Shown piece after piece: positions 1 to 8,725 of a stretch of 64,000 nt of DNA (within the stretch, counting starts at the first letter, position 1; each line of letters opens with the position of its first letter). The DNA comes from Geomonas edaphica (lineage in GTDB: Bacteria; Desulfobacterota; Desulfuromonadia; Geobacterales; Geobacteraceae), in the NCBI RefSeq assembly GCF_004917075.1, contig NZ_SSYB01000004.1, positions 832,546 through 896,545 on the forward strand, read 5' to 3'. A program made the translations under genes and the position numbers. The notes below the pieces were generated by a model. The model worked only from the letters and a program-made list of their open reading frames with translations. It did no database searches and was not told the origin of the DNA.

Positions 1-387
1 ATGGCCGATATCCCGGGCCTCATCGAGGGGGCGAGCGAGGGGGCGGGCCTTGGGCACCGCTTCCTCAAGCACCTGGAGCGCACCGGGCAGTTGCTGCACC
101 TGCTCGACCTCTCCTGGATGCCCGACCGGGACCCGATTGCTGAGTACGAGGCGATCAACCGCGAGCTCGCACTCTTCAACCCGGAGCTCGCCGAGAAGCG
201 GCAGACCGTGGTGATCAACAAGATTGACCTGCCGCACGTCCGGGAAAACCTGGAGAAGGTACTCCCTTACTTCGAGGAGCGCGGCATCAGGGTTTTCCCG
301 ATTTCGGCCGCGACCGGCGAGGGGATCGCCGAACTTCTGGACGACATCGCCTTCAACCTTTGGGGCGAACCGGAGGAGACCTGGTAA
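1..387 (+). CDS. obgE: GTPase ObgE/CgtA, C-terminal part (cut by window edge)
   Basis: This is the 3' end of a gene whose start lies left of the window; the first codon here is not the true start. The 128 residues begin in the G domain at the G3 motif (DIPG followed by [12 protein letters not shown], typical of Obg GTPases), continue through NKID (G4, near residue 73) and SAATGEG (G5, near residue 103), and end soon after. Obg proteins are ribosome-associated GTPases acting in 50S assembly and stress control. The N-terminal Obg fold is not visible. A terminator hairpin follows 25 bases after the stop, so this is the end of its transcription unit. Confidence 0.93.
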   Translation: MADIPGLIEGASEGAGLGHRFLKHLERTGQLLHLLDLSWMPDRDPIAEYEAINRELALFNPELAEKRQTVVINKIDLPHVRENLEKVLPYFEERGIRVFPISAATGEGIAELLDDIAFNLWGEPEETW

Positions 388-411
388 CGGGTGGCACATA
401 GTGGAGTGTTG

Positions 412-446
412 AAGGGGGAGGGGCGCAAGCTTCTCCCCCTTTTTCT
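412..446 (+). terminator. Rho-independent terminator after obgE
   Basis: AAGGGGGAG and CTCCCCCTT form a 9-bp stem around a loop of about 12 bases, followed by a T-rich tail (TTTTTC). It lies just after the obgE stop and before the HD-GYP gene. Confidence 0.8.
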
Positions 447-597
447 TTGTGAGGCGCAGGCGCGGAAGGGGGGCTACGTGCGGCAATTGTGAAAAGACAT
501 GATAGACTACGATATTTGTGATTTCTAATACATTATAAGCGGTCGGACTGTGACAGGTGCTGAGCGGGGGCCGGACAGAACTCTTCAGGAGGTCGGC

Positions 598-1533
598 ATG
601 TACAGGATGATCCAGCTGGAATCCTTGGTACCCGAAACTCTGCCGGGCGTATCGCTGTTTATAAAGCACGGCGAAAACCACGTGCTCTACAAGAATCCGG
701 ATCTCTCCTTTACACAGTGGGATAAGGAGCGGTTGCTGGATAACAACGTGACGCACCTCTACGTGAAATCGGCGGAGATGTCTATCTTCAACCAGTACGT
801 CGAAGCCAACCTCGCAGCAGCCCTGAACGACGAGAATCTGGAGCCGGAGGTTAAGCAGGCGATGCTGTATCAGGCATCGGTAAACTACGTACAAGAGATT
901 TTCGATAGTCCGGCCATAGCGATTAAACAGAACGTCGAGCGGTGCCGGAACCTCATCCAACACATACTTGACGACGTGATGAAGTCGGACGGTGTCATGC
1001 CGGCACTCAGCAGTTTGGTCGACCACAACACCTACACCTACGTTCACTCAGTACAGGTGGCGACCTACTCGATAGCACTGCATGTGAGGATGTTCGATCT
1101 GAGCAGCGACGAACTCATGGACGTCGGGATGGGGTCGCTCTTCCACGACTACGGAAAGGTCTACGTCCCGAAGGAGTTGCTGGACAAACCGGGAAGACTC
1201 ACCGCTACCGAATTCCAAGAGGTAAAGAAGCACCCGGTCTACGGTTTCAGCACCTTGAAGGATCTTGATATCTTCACCCCAGTGGCCCTGGGGATCGTCA
1301 AGCATCACCACGAAAAGGAGAACGGCAGCGGTTATCCAGACGGGCTTTCCAGCTACGACATCGCCCGCAGCTCCAAGATCACGGCCATCGCCGATGTCTT
1401 CAGCGCCCTTACAACGACGAGGTCCTATCGCCAGGCCCTTTCCAAGGAGAGCGCCCTTGAGATCATGTATGGCGAGATGGACGGTTCCTTTGACATGCAG
1501 TACCTGAACTCCTTCCGGGACAGTCTCAACTGA
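598..1533 (+). CDS. HD-GYP domain protein, likely c-di-GMP phosphodiesterase
   Basis: A 311-residue protein. The ATG at 598 is chosen because AGGAGG lies six bases upstream; an in-frame start at 550 has no such site. The C-terminal half is an HD-GYP domain: HDYGK at residues 183-187, a HHHE stretch from residue 236 and the GYP motif at 245-247. Together these are the metal-binding and signature residues of enzymes that linearise cyclic di-GMP. The N-terminal 130 residues resemble the leader domain common in front of HD-GYP domains and show no membrane segment, so the protein should be cytoplasmic. It is monocistronic between two terminators. All catalytic motifs are present, so an active enzyme is inferred. 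Confidence 0.88.
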   Translation: MYRMIQLESLVPETLPGVSLFIKHGENHVLYKNPDLSFTQWDKERLLDNNVTHLYVKSAEMSIFNQYVEANLAAALNDENLEPEVKQAMLYQASVNYVQEIFDSPAIAIKQNVERCRNLIQHILDDVMKSDGVMPALSSLVDHNTYTYVHSVQVATYSIALHVRMFDLSSDELMDVGMGSLFHDYGKVYVPKELLDKPGRLTATEFQEVKKHPVYGFSTLKDLDIFTPVALGIVKHHHEKENGSGYPDGLSSYDIARSSKITAIADVFSALTTTRSYRQALSKESALEIMYGEMDGSFDMQYLNSFRDSLN

Positions 1534-1552
1534 AAGTGCCCTCCCATGTTGA

Positions 1553-1596
1553 ACAAAAAAGCCCCGCCGGTTTAAGGACCAGCGGGGCTTTCTTTT
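1553..1596. terminator. Bidirectional terminator after the HD-GYP gene
   Basis: AGCCCCGC and GCGGGGCT form a stem around a 14-base loop. An A run precedes it and a T-rich run follows, so it can work on both strands. On the plus strand it ends the HD-GYP gene; on the minus strand it lies downstream of nuoN, beyond the repeat element. Confidence 0.8.
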
Positions 1597-1635
1597 ATTT
1601 TGGATTCAGGGGCTGACTTCTGAGGAAGGCGCGTT

Positions 1636-1734
1636 GCGTTCCCGCCCCCGGAGGGGGAGGGACAGGGAGGGGGAGCGCAGCAGCTTTATCAGCCTTCCCC
1701 CCCTCCCAGCCTCCCCCCTCCGGGGGGAGGGGCG
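1636..1734. repeat. GC-rich paired inverted-repeat element, copy 1
   Basis: Two arms face each other: GCGTTCCCGCCCCCGGAGG with continuation to 1674, and a nearly reverse-complementary arm from about 1693 to 1734 (CCCCCTCCCAGCCTCC then CCTCCGGGGGG). The same two arms recur at 7455-7546 with a different central spacer, and looser relatives lie at 11721-11849. The layout is that of a REP/BIME-like dispersed intergenic repeat. Nothing else is seen between the HD-GYP gene and nuoN. Confidence 0.7.
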
Positions 1735-1786
1735 TTTTCGATGATGGGGCGATGCCGCAGGCGGTGGAGGGGACTGATTCGCCGGT

Positions 1787-3181
1787 CTAGCGCAAGGCCG
1801 TTTCCACCATTTCCAAGAGCGGGCCGGGATAGACACCGATGATGAGGATGCAGGCCGATGCTGCGCAAAGGGCGAGCCCTTCTGCGAAACCGACCGGTTT
1901 GGGAGCGGGGGCCTCGGAGCGGTGCATGTAGAGCTGCGCAACCACCCTGAGATAAAAGTAGGCGGAAGCCGCAGCGCTCAGGATGCCGACGATGGCGAGT
2001 GCGATCAAGCCACCCTTAAGGGCCGAGTAGAAGATGAAAAACTTTCCTATAAATCCGGCAGTCGGTGGGATGCCGGCCAGCGAGATCATGGCGAGGGCAA
2101 GTACGCCGCCACGGACCGGGGCGGTAAAGCCGATTCCGGTGAAGTCCGTGATCTGCTCGCGCTCCTCTTCGAAAGAGAGCGAAGAGATGGCGCCGAAGGC
2201 GGCTAGGTTCATGGCCGTGTAGATGGCGCCGTAAAGAAGCACCGCCGCATAGCCGTCCCGAGAGCCGGTCAGTAGCGCGAGGGCCAGGTATCCCATGTGT
2301 GCGACCGAGGAGTAGGCGAGCATCCGTTTGATGTTGGTCTGCCTGAGGGCGGCGAGATTGCCGAGCACCATGGAAAGAACGGAGAGGGCGGCGAGTGGGG
2401 CGCGCAGCTCGGCCATGGGGGGGAAGTGCCCGAGCAGGATGAGAAGCAGTGCTGCAGCGGCGACCTTCGAGCTCGTGGAGAGGAAGGCTGCGACCGGCGA
2501 CGGTGCGCCCTGGTAGACGTCGGGCGTCCAGAGATGGGCGGGGACCAGCGAGAGCTTGAAGGCCATGCCGAGGATGAGGACACCCCAGCCGGCGGAGATG
2601 ATGGCCCTGTTCTCGGGGCGCGCAAGCGCTGCTGAAAGCGCGAGGGTGCCGCTACCCGTGAAAATGAGAGCGAAGCCGAATGCGGTGAAGGCCGCCGCGA
2701 CGGCTCCCATCAGGAGGTACTTAAGCCCCGCCTCCCCGGATTCCGCCCGGTTGAGATCCATGCTGACGAGGATGTAGAAGGCGAAGGAGACCGACTCCAG
2801 CGCAAGGAAGAGGATCAGCATGTTGGTGGCGCAGGGAAGCACGCACATGGCGAAAAGCGCAAAGAGGACGGTCGCTGGATATTCCTCTCCCTTCAGGATG
2901 CGCCGTTCGTTGTAGCCGTGAGAGAGGAGCAGGGTCAGCGCGGCGGCGAAGCTGAAGAGGGGGATCAGCAGTTGGGCAAGCGGAGTGAAGGCTAGTCCCG
3001 GGATGCACTGGATGGGTGCGGGTGCCGTGAAGGCAGCCCAGATGCCGGCGGCAGCGGAAGCGGTGACCCCAATGGCGGTAAGGCTCGAGGAAAGGAGCAG
3101 CGGTCCGCACAGCAGCACGAAGAGCGCAGCGCAGCCCGTGATCACAATCGGCAAGAGGCAATATAGTTCGGTAAGGGTCAT
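1787..3181 (-). CDS. nuoN: NADH-quinone oxidoreductase subunit N
   Basis: A 464-residue, highly hydrophobic protein with a run of predicted membrane helices, of normal length for NuoN. NuoN is one of the three antiporter-like proton-pumping subunits in the membrane arm of complex I. The conserved antiporter core is visible, for example the [11 protein letters not shown] segment in the middle of the protein, followed by the [20 protein letters not shown] segment near residue 365. It is the last gene of the nuo operon, 53 bases after nuoM. A GC-rich repeat element and then a terminator-like hairpin follow. Confidence 0.96.
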   Translation of the reverse strand: MTLTELYCLLPIVITGCAALFVLLCGPLLLSSSLTAIGVTASAAAGIWAAFTAPAPIQCIPGLAFTPLAQLLIPLFSFAAALTLLLSHGYNERRILKGEEYPATVLFALFAMCVLPCATNMLILFLALESVSFAFYILVSMDLNRAESGEAGLKYLLMGAVAAAFTAFGFALIFTGSGTLALSAALARPENRAIISAGWGVLILGMAFKLSLVPAHLWTPDVYQGAPSPVAAFLSTSSKVAAAALLLILLGHFPPMAELRAPLAALSVLSMVLGNLAALRQTNIKRMLAYSSVAHMGYLALALLTGSRDGYAAVLLYGAIYTAMNLAAFGAISSLSFEEEREQITDFTGIGFTAPVRGGVLALAMISLAGIPPTAGFIGKFFIFYSALKGGLIALAIVGILSAAASAYFYLRVVAQLYMHRSEAPAPKPVGFAEGLALCAASACILIIGVYPGPLLEMVETALR

Positions 3182-3234
3182 TCTAAATGCTCCAAAAGCT
3201 AACCACGGAGGTTTGGGTCATCTGCGTTCCGGGG

Positions 3235-4719
3235 TTACTTATTCAGCAGAAGCTCCAAAGGCGCCTTGAACAGGTCCAGCACCGGCCCGGGGTGCACGCC
3301 AAGATACACAACTACCACGGCTAGCAGAACCAGCACGCTTCCTTCTCTCAGCGAAACCTCCGCGAGCACCGTCGGTTTGCTCTCCTTGCCGAAGAGCACC
3401 TCCTGCACCAGGCGCACCGTGTAGATGAGCGTCAGGACGCTCCCCAGAAAAGCCCCCAGTGCGGCGGCGGGCGCGACCTTGAAAACACCGACCAGGACGA
3501 TCAGCTCGCTCACGAAGTTGTTCAACCCCGGCACCCCGGCGGAGGCCATATTGAAGATGAGGAAGAAGAAGGCGAGCACGGGGACCTTGCCCCATACGCC
3601 GCCGAAATCTGAAAGGTCGCGGCTCTCCGCGCGCTCGTCGAGCATGCCGACCATGACGAAGAGCGCGCCGGTGGTGATGGCGTGATTCACCATCTGCATG
3701 AGCGCTCCGGAGACGGCCACTGGGCTCCACGCCGCGATCCCGAGTGCGACGAACCCCATGTGGCTCACGCTCGAGTAGGCAAGCATCCGCTTCATGTCCC
3801 GCTGTGCGAAGGCGACCCAGGCGAAGTAGCAGATGCCGAGCACGGCGACCACGTAGACGAGCGGCGTGAGGGCGCGGGAGGCCTCGGGGAAGAGCGGGTA
3901 GGCGATGCGGATCAGGCCGTAGGCGGCGGTCTTCGAGAGAAGGCTCGCAAGCATCAGCGTACCGGCGACGGGGGCGTCGCAGTATGCGTCAGGCTGCCAG
4001 GTGTGCAGCGGGAAAAGCGGGAACTTGATGGCGAACGAGAGCAGGAACGCGCCGAAAAGCCAAAGCCCCAGTTGGTACGGAACGGTGGTGTGCATGAGCG
4101 CGGGAAGCGCGAAGGTGTAGCTCCCGGTCTGGGCGCCGTGCATCAGGTAGAGCGCGATGATGGCCAGCAGCATGAGGAGCGAGCCGACGAAGGTGTAGAG
4201 GAAGAACTTGATGGTCGAGTAGACCGGCCTGCCGGTTCCCCAGACGCCGATCAGGAAAAGCATCGGGATCAGCATCGCTTCCCAGAAAAGGTAGAAGAGG
4301 AAAAGGTCGAGGCTCAGGAAGAGCCCCTGCACCGCGCCCTGCAGGGCCAGGAGCAGTGACAGGTAGAGTCCCTGCCGCTCCTTCACCTTCCAGGAGGCGA
4401 TGATCGCGACGATGGTGATGAAGGCGGTGAGGATAACCATGACGAGGCTGATGCCGTCCATCCCGAGGGTGAAGCGGATGCCGAAACGGTCGATCCAGCC
4501 GTGGTCCTGGTACAGGAAGAACCCGGTGGGTACGCCGACCTGCGCCGTACCCTGGCGGTCGATGGCGAGCGGGGCGCAGGCGAGGACGAACTCCGCCGCG
4601 CCGAAGGCGAGCGCGAGCCACCGCGCGGCAGACGCGCTTTGCCTAAGGGCGAACACGAGCAGCGCTCCCACGAGCGGGAGGAAGATAAGCAGCGAAAGTA
4701 TCGGGATGAGAGATGTCAT
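3235..4719 (-). CDS. nuoM: NADH-quinone oxidoreductase subunit M
   Basis: A 494-residue integral membrane protein, the expected size for NuoM, with about 14 hydrophobic helices. It carries the antiporter-family motifs, including LAYSSVSHMGF and the GVPGLNNFVSE segment. It pumps protons in the membrane arm of complex I. It lies 33 bases downstream of nuoL and 53 bases upstream of nuoN, so it is co-transcribed. Confidence 0.97.
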   Translation of the reverse strand: MTSLIPILSLLIFLPLVGALLVFALRQSASAARWLALAFGAAEFVLACAPLAIDRQGTAQVGVPTGFFLYQDHGWIDRFGIRFTLGMDGISLVMVILTAFITIVAIIASWKVKERQGLYLSLLLALQGAVQGLFLSLDLFLFYLFWEAMLIPMLFLIGVWGTGRPVYSTIKFFLYTFVGSLLMLLAIIALYLMHGAQTGSYTFALPALMHTTVPYQLGLWLFGAFLLSFAIKFPLFPLHTWQPDAYCDAPVAGTLMLASLLSKTAAYGLIRIAYPLFPEASRALTPLVYVVAVLGICYFAWVAFAQRDMKRMLAYSSVSHMGFVALGIAAWSPVAVSGALMQMVNHAITTGALFVMVGMLDERAESRDLSDFGGVWGKVPVLAFFFLIFNMASAGVPGLNNFVSELIVLVGVFKVAPAAALGAFLGSVLTLIYTVRLVQEVLFGKESKPTVLAEVSLREGSVLVLLAVVVVYLGVHPGPVLDLFKAPLELLLNK

Positions 4720-4752
4720 CAGAGGTCCCGTGGCGCGTTTGCGCCGGTTACG

Positions 4753-6633
4753 TTACAGCACGAGCCACGCGAGGTAGCAAAGGATGAGGGCTCCCCCGGC
4801 GGCGAAACTGATCAGGTAGACTGCGACGCGCCCGGTGCTCCAGCGCCCGAGCCGCTGACCGACCGAGCCGATTCCTTTGCCCAGACCGTCCAGCGAGTCG
4901 TCGATGACCCCTTTGTCCATGCGCTCCCACAAAATGCCGGCGAGCGCGCGGTAGGGGCGGATGAAAAGGACGTTGTACAACGCGTCGAAATACCAGCCGT
5001 TGGCGAGGAACGAGATGAGCGGGGAGGGAGGCGACTGCGCCTCCTGCATCCGGTGCGCGCGTCCCTTGCCGTAGCGTAGCCACGCCGCCGCGAGTCCCGC
5101 GAGTGCGAGTGCCCCGGCCACGGCCTGCATGACGATCTCCTGCTCGTGCGTCGCCTCAACGGCGCCGCCCCCGGGGATCGCGACGAAGAGGCGGGTGAGG
5201 AGCCCTTCGCCCATGTATCCCGGCAGGTTCAGCACGCCGCCGAAGAGCCCGAGTATGGCCAGGGGGATGAGCACCGCCTGCATAACGCCGAGGCCGGTGG
5301 TGCGGTGCACGTGCCCGTTGCCCCCCCCGAAGACCAGGAAGACGAGACGGAAACTGTAGAAGGCGGTGATGAGGGCGGTCAGGAGTCCCAAAAGGTACAG
5401 GGATTGGTAAAGCGCCCCCCCCTTGTGCCAGACCGCCATGAGGATGCTGTCCTTGCTGAAGAAACCGCCGGTAAAAGGCAGGCCCGCTAGGCAGGCGGCA
5501 CCGGCGAGGAAACTCCAGAAGGTGAGCGGCAGCGTCCGCCGGAGCCCGCCCATCTTGAAGATGTCCTGTTCGTGGTGCATCGCTGCGATGATGCACCCCG
5601 CGCCGAGGAAGAGGAGCGCCTTGAAGAAGGCGTGCACCAGCAGGTGGAAGGTCGCCGCGGTGACCGCTTCCGCGCCGACGCCGAGCATCATGTAGCCGAT
5701 CTGGCTGATGGTCGAATAGGCGAGCACACGTTTCAGGTCGCGCTGGGCGAGGGCGCAGGTGGCGCCGTAGAAGGCTGTCACCGCGCCGGTCACGGCGATG
5801 GCGGCAAGTGCTGTCTGCGAAGCTGAAATCATCGGGTACATGCGGGCCAGGAGGTACACCCCGGCGGTGACCATGGTTGCCGCATGGATCATGGCGGAGA
5901 CCGGCGTGGGGCCGGCCATCGCGTCCGGAAGCCAGACCATGAGCGGGACCTGGGCCGACTTACCCATGGCGGCGATGAGGAAAAGGATGCCGAGGGCGGT
6001 GAGCACGGAGACCGGCATCAGGAAGCCCATGCCGTTTAGCTTCGTCACAGAGAGGGTCCCGAAGAGCTGGAAGAGCCAGGCGAGTGCGATCATGAAGGCG
6101 GTGTCGCCGATCCTCGTGGTGATGAACGCCTTTCGTCCTGCGTCGGCGTTGTTTGTATCCCGGTACCAGAAACCGATCAGGAGGTACGAGCAGAAGCCGA
6201 CCCCCTCCCAGCCGAGGTAGAGAAGCGGCAGGCTCTCAGCGAGGACCAGGGTCAGCATGGCGAAGACGAAGATGTTCAGCAGGGCGAAGTAGCGCGCGTA
6301 GTCCTCGTCCTCGCGCATGTAGAAGACAGAGTAGAGGTGGATCAGGCCGCACACGAAGCCGATCATCACGGAAAGCGAGAGCGAAAGGGGATCGAGGTAG
6401 AGCGAGATCGGGATGACGAGGTCGAAACTCGCGAACCATTCCGCCAGGGTGACCACCGTCGGCGCCGTGTAGGATAGGGCGGTGAGGAGCGCGCATACGA
6501 AGCTCCCGAATACGGCGCCGCAGGCGAGGCTCTCCACCAGCACGCGCGGCAGTTTCCTCCCGGCGATGGCGCAGGTGAGACCGCCCAGAAGCGGGAAGAG
6601 GAGCATCAATGTCAGGTAGGTTGCCGGCATCAT
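4753..6633 (-). CDS. nuoL: NADH-quinone oxidoreductase subunit L
   Basis: A 626-residue membrane protein, normal for NuoL. The open frame runs 78 codons further upstream, but that stretch overlaps nuoK in another frame and reads as low-complexity shadow, so the MMPATYL start at 6633 is used; AAGGG lies just upstream. Its ATG shares one base with the nuoK stop codon (TAATG), which suggests translational coupling. Antiporter motifs such as LAYSTISQIGYMMLG and the long C-terminal lateral-helix region are present. It is the distal proton-pumping subunit of complex I. Confidence 0.96.
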   Translation of the reverse strand: MMPATYLTLMLLFPLLGGLTCAIAGRKLPRVLVESLACGAVFGSFVCALLTALSYTAPTVVTLAEWFASFDLVIPISLYLDPLSLSLSVMIGFVCGLIHLYSVFYMREDEDYARYFALLNIFVFAMLTLVLAESLPLLYLGWEGVGFCSYLLIGFWYRDTNNADAGRKAFITTRIGDTAFMIALAWLFQLFGTLSVTKLNGMGFLMPVSVLTALGILFLIAAMGKSAQVPLMVWLPDAMAGPTPVSAMIHAATMVTAGVYLLARMYPMISASQTALAAIAVTGAVTAFYGATCALAQRDLKRVLAYSTISQIGYMMLGVGAEAVTAATFHLLVHAFFKALLFLGAGCIIAAMHHEQDIFKMGGLRRTLPLTFWSFLAGAACLAGLPFTGGFFSKDSILMAVWHKGGALYQSLYLLGLLTALITAFYSFRLVFLVFGGGNGHVHRTTGLGVMQAVLIPLAILGLFGGVLNLPGYMGEGLLTRLFVAIPGGGAVEATHEQEIVMQAVAGALALAGLAAAWLRYGKGRAHRMQEAQSPPSPLISFLANGWYFDALYNVLFIRPYRALAGILWERMDKGVIDDSLDGLGKGIGSVGQRLGRWSTGRVAVYLISFAAGGALILCYLAWLVL

Positions 6634-6941
6634 TATCCCTTCATCGAATCGAACCGGTCCGTGTTGACCGTCTGCTTGCGGCGGTGCAGATAGACCACCA
6701 TCGCGAGTGCAAGCGACACCTCGGCCGAGGTGAGCGCCATGAGCATCAGCGAAAAGAGCTGTCCGTCGGCGATGCCCCAGTGCGCCGAGCCCCCGACGAA
6801 GGTGAGCATGACGGCGTTCAGCATGATCTCGATCCCGATGAGCATCATGATCACGTTGGCGCGCCACGCGATCACGCAGCCAAGCCCCATGGCGAACATG
6901 AGCGAGGCGACGATCAGGATGTGCGACAGCGGTACGCTCAT
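6633..6941 (-). CDS. nuoK: NADH-quinone oxidoreductase subunit K
   Basis: A 102-residue protein with three hydrophobic helices, the standard size for NuoK. The conserved glutamate-containing segment LIGIEIMLNAVML lies in helix 2, and a second in-membrane glutamate (TSAEVSLALAM) in helix 3; both belong to the proton path of complex I. The ATG overlaps the nuoJ stop by four bases (ATGA) and its stop overlaps the nuoL start by one base, so nuoJ, nuoK and nuoL are tightly coupled. Confidence 0.97.
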   Translation of the reverse strand: MSVPLSHILIVASLMFAMGLGCVIAWRANVIMMLIGIEIMLNAVMLTFVGGSAHWGIADGQLFSLMLMALTSAEVSLALAMVVYLHRRKQTVNTDRFDSMKG

Positions 6942-7423
6942 TTGCGCCTCCCGAGGTACAGCGCGCCCACCAGGGCGAAGAGTAGCTGCATGGAAACGAT
7001 CTCCACGGCGACCCCGTACTGTTTGAAGAGCGTGTAGGCGAACTGGCGCACCGGGATGTCGGTGAAGCCGGGGGGGACCGCCCGCACGTGGCTGAGCAGC
7101 AGCACCGCCAGCGCGCCCACCACCACGACCACCAGGGCCAGGGCCGGCCACCAGTCGGAAAAGCGCGGTTTGGGAAGCTTCTCGGGCGATTCCAGCTCCA
7201 GCATCATGATGACGAACAGGAAGAGCACCATGATGGCGCCGGCGTAGATGATGACCTCGAAGGCGGCGATGAGCGGGGCGCCCAAGAGGTAGAACATCAA
7301 GGCCAGCGCGAAGAACGAAACCACCAGGTAGACGATCGCCCGCACCGCCTGCCGCGCCGTAATGGCGCAGAGCGTTCCAATCAGCAGTATCGCCGCCAGT
7401 ATGTAGAAAACAGTCGCTTCCAT
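6938..7423 (-). CDS. nuoJ: NADH-quinone oxidoreductase subunit J
   Basis: A 161-residue membrane protein with five hydrophobic stretches, typical of NuoJ. The start at 7423 (MEATVFYIL) is preceded by GGAGAG; the longer open frame upstream runs through a repeat element and is rejected. The conserved helix-3 segment EVIIYAGAIMVLFLFVIMM, which forms the pi-bulge in complex I, is present. It starts 148 bases after the nuoI stop, and that gap holds a GC-rich repeat element. Confidence 0.96.
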   Translation of the reverse strand: MEATVFYILAAILLIGTLCAITARQAVRAIVYLVVSFFALALMFYLLGAPLIAAFEVIIYAGAIMVLFLFVIMMLELESPEKLPKPRFSDWWPALALVVVVVGALAVLLLSHVRAVPPGFTDIPVRQFAYTLFKQYGVAVEIVSMQLLFALVGALYLGRRK

Positions 7424-7454
7424 CTCTCTCCAGATTATGCGATTCCCACACCTG

Positions 7455-7546
7455 GCGTTCCCGCCCCCGGAGGGGGAGGGACAGGGAGGGGGATTTTTTG
7501 TTGCGGCTGTGCCCCCCTCCCAGCCTCCCCCCTCCAGGGGGAGGAG
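7455..7546. repeat. GC-rich paired inverted-repeat element, copy 2 (inside the nuo operon)
   Basis: Both arms match the element at 1636-1734 almost base for base (GCGTTCCCGCCCCCGGAGG arm from 7455, CCCCCTCCCAGCCTCC arm ending near 7546), with an unrelated T-rich centre. It occupies most of the nuoI-nuoJ gap and would form a strong hairpin in the nuo transcript. An effect on transcript stability or partial termination is inference. Confidence 0.7.
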
Positions 7547-7571
7547 TGCTCGGATGGAGCTTTTTAAGCCT

Positions 7572-8102
7572 CTACGGCATGAGGCTCCTCGGGTCGAAGG
7601 GCGCCTGCTCGCCGTCGCCGCTACCGCGCGGCTGCACCACGCCGATGCCGGCATGGCGGTAGAAATTGTAGTCGGGATCCTTGCCGGTCCCGTCGATCAG
7701 CAGATCTTCCTTTTCGTACACCATGTCGATCACCTGCCGCCTGCAGTTGAACATCTCGGGGGACATCTGGATGGCGAGTGTCGGGCACGCCTCGGCGCAG
7801 AGGCCGCATAGGATGCAGCGCGAGAAGTTGATGCGGAACCAGGCGGCGTAACGCCGGCCGTTCTCACCTTCGGCCGCCGCCATCGATATGCAGTCGACGG
7901 GGCAGGCCCCGGAGCACAGATAGCAGGCGACGCAGCGCTCGGCGCCGTCGGGATCGCGGGTCAGGACGATGCTGCCGCGGAAGCGCTCCGGCATGGGCCG
8001 ACGCTCCTCGGGGAACTGCACCGTGACCGGCTTCCTGAAGATGTGGCGCAGGGTGATAGAAAGGCCGGTAAAGATCTCTTTTATGTCGGTCAGTATGGAC
8101 AT
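7572..8102 (-). CDS. nuoI: NADH-quinone oxidoreductase subunit I (two 4Fe-4S clusters)
   Basis: A 176-residue ferredoxin-like subunit. Two CxxCxxCxxxCP cluster motifs are visible: CVACYLCSGACP near residue 57 and CILCGLCAEACP near residue 96. These bind clusters N6a and N6b, which carry electrons along the peripheral arm toward NuoB. It is soluble and docks on the membrane arm. It follows the ankyrin gene by 129 bases; in most nuo operons it follows nuoH directly. Confidence 0.97.
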   Translation of the reverse strand: MSILTDIKEIFTGLSITLRHIFRKPVTVQFPEERRPMPERFRGSIVLTRDPDGAERCVACYLCSGACPVDCISMAAAEGENGRRYAAWFRINFSRCILCGLCAEACPTLAIQMSPEMFNCRRQVIDMVYEKEDLLIDGTGKDPDYNFYRHAGIGVVQPRGSGDGEQAPFDPRSLMP

Positions 8103-8193
8103 CTGTTCCCGATGTTGTTCTTGTTGCCGTAAGTTGCCTGCCGTCGCCTCAAACTTCGGCAGGATTTGCCGCGCCCGGAGAGGCGGCCGGGGC

Positions 8194-8222
8194 CCGGCAG
8201 ACAGCGCGGGGCTGTCTGCCGG
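8194..8222. repeat. Perfect 12-bp hairpin after the ankyrin gene
   Basis: CCGGCAGACAGC and GCTGTCTGCCGG are perfect inverted arms around a 5-base loop, ten bases past the ankyrin-gene stop on the minus strand. There is no T run after it, so it is not a standard terminator. It could stabilise the 3' end of an upstream nuo transcript or cause partial termination before nuoI. Confidence 0.6.
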
Positions 8223-8231
8223 AAGGAGGTG

Positions 8232-8681
8232 TTAGTTGGGCCGTAGTGCCTTCAGCAAGACGTCGAGGGTCTGTTTGTGACGGTTGTTCTCTGCGTAGGC
8301 CAGGGCGGTGGTTCCGGAGTATGACAGCGCCATGGGGTCGGCGCCGTTGTCGACCAGCAGTTGACTGGTCTGGGTGCAGCCGTAGTTGGCTGCCAGCATG
8401 AGAGGCGTGTGGCCGTCGCGGTCGCGGGCATCGACCTCGGCACCCTTTTGCAGCAGCAGGCGTACCACGTCCGCCTTGCCGTGCGCTGCTGCGAAATGCA
8501 GCGGGGTCTTTCCCTTGTCGCTTCTGGCGGTGATGCTGGCGCCGCGCTCCAAAAGCTCGCTCACCTCAGCAAGATTGCCGGCCTTTGCCGCGTCCATGAG
8601 TGCGGTGTGGCCGTTTTTGTCCACCGCATCCACCTGTGCTGTAAACCCTGCCCCCAACTCGACTTCCACGGTTGTCGTCAT
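8232..8681 (-). CDS. Ankyrin-repeat protein encoded inside the nuo operon
   Basis: A 149-residue protein starting at 8681, where AAAGGAGG gives a strong ribosome site. After about 20 residues it consists of four ankyrin repeats (roughly 22-54, 55-87, 88-120, 121-149), with clear cores such as NGHTALMDAAKAGN, KGKTPLHFAAAHGK and DGHTPLMLAANYG. There is no signal peptide or membrane helix, so it should be cytoplasmic. Ankyrin repeats mediate protein contacts and imply no enzyme activity. It lies between nuoH and nuoI in the same direction, 44 bases after nuoH. A role in assembly or regulation of complex I is suggested only by position. Confidence 0.88.
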   Translation of the reverse strand: MTTTVEVELGAGFTAQVDAVDKNGHTALMDAAKAGNLAEVSELLERGASITARSDKGKTPLHFAAAHGKADVVRLLLQKGAEVDARDRDGHTPLMLAANYGCTQTSQLLVDNGADPMALSYSGTTALAYAENNRHKQTLDVLLKALRPN

Positions 8682-8725
8682 CGCAGTTCCTCCTTTGTTG
8701 AATGCATTGCCCAGTACAACGCCCC

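Noticed and set aside
1636-1734. Repeats taken as a CRISPR array
   Set aside because: Only facing arm pairs at distant sites, no regularly spaced direct repeats and no cas genes.
6634-6867. Longer nuoL with 78 extra N-terminal residues
   Set aside because: The extra residues are a shadow of nuoK in another frame and have no membrane character; the MMPATYL start has a ribosome site and couples to nuoK.
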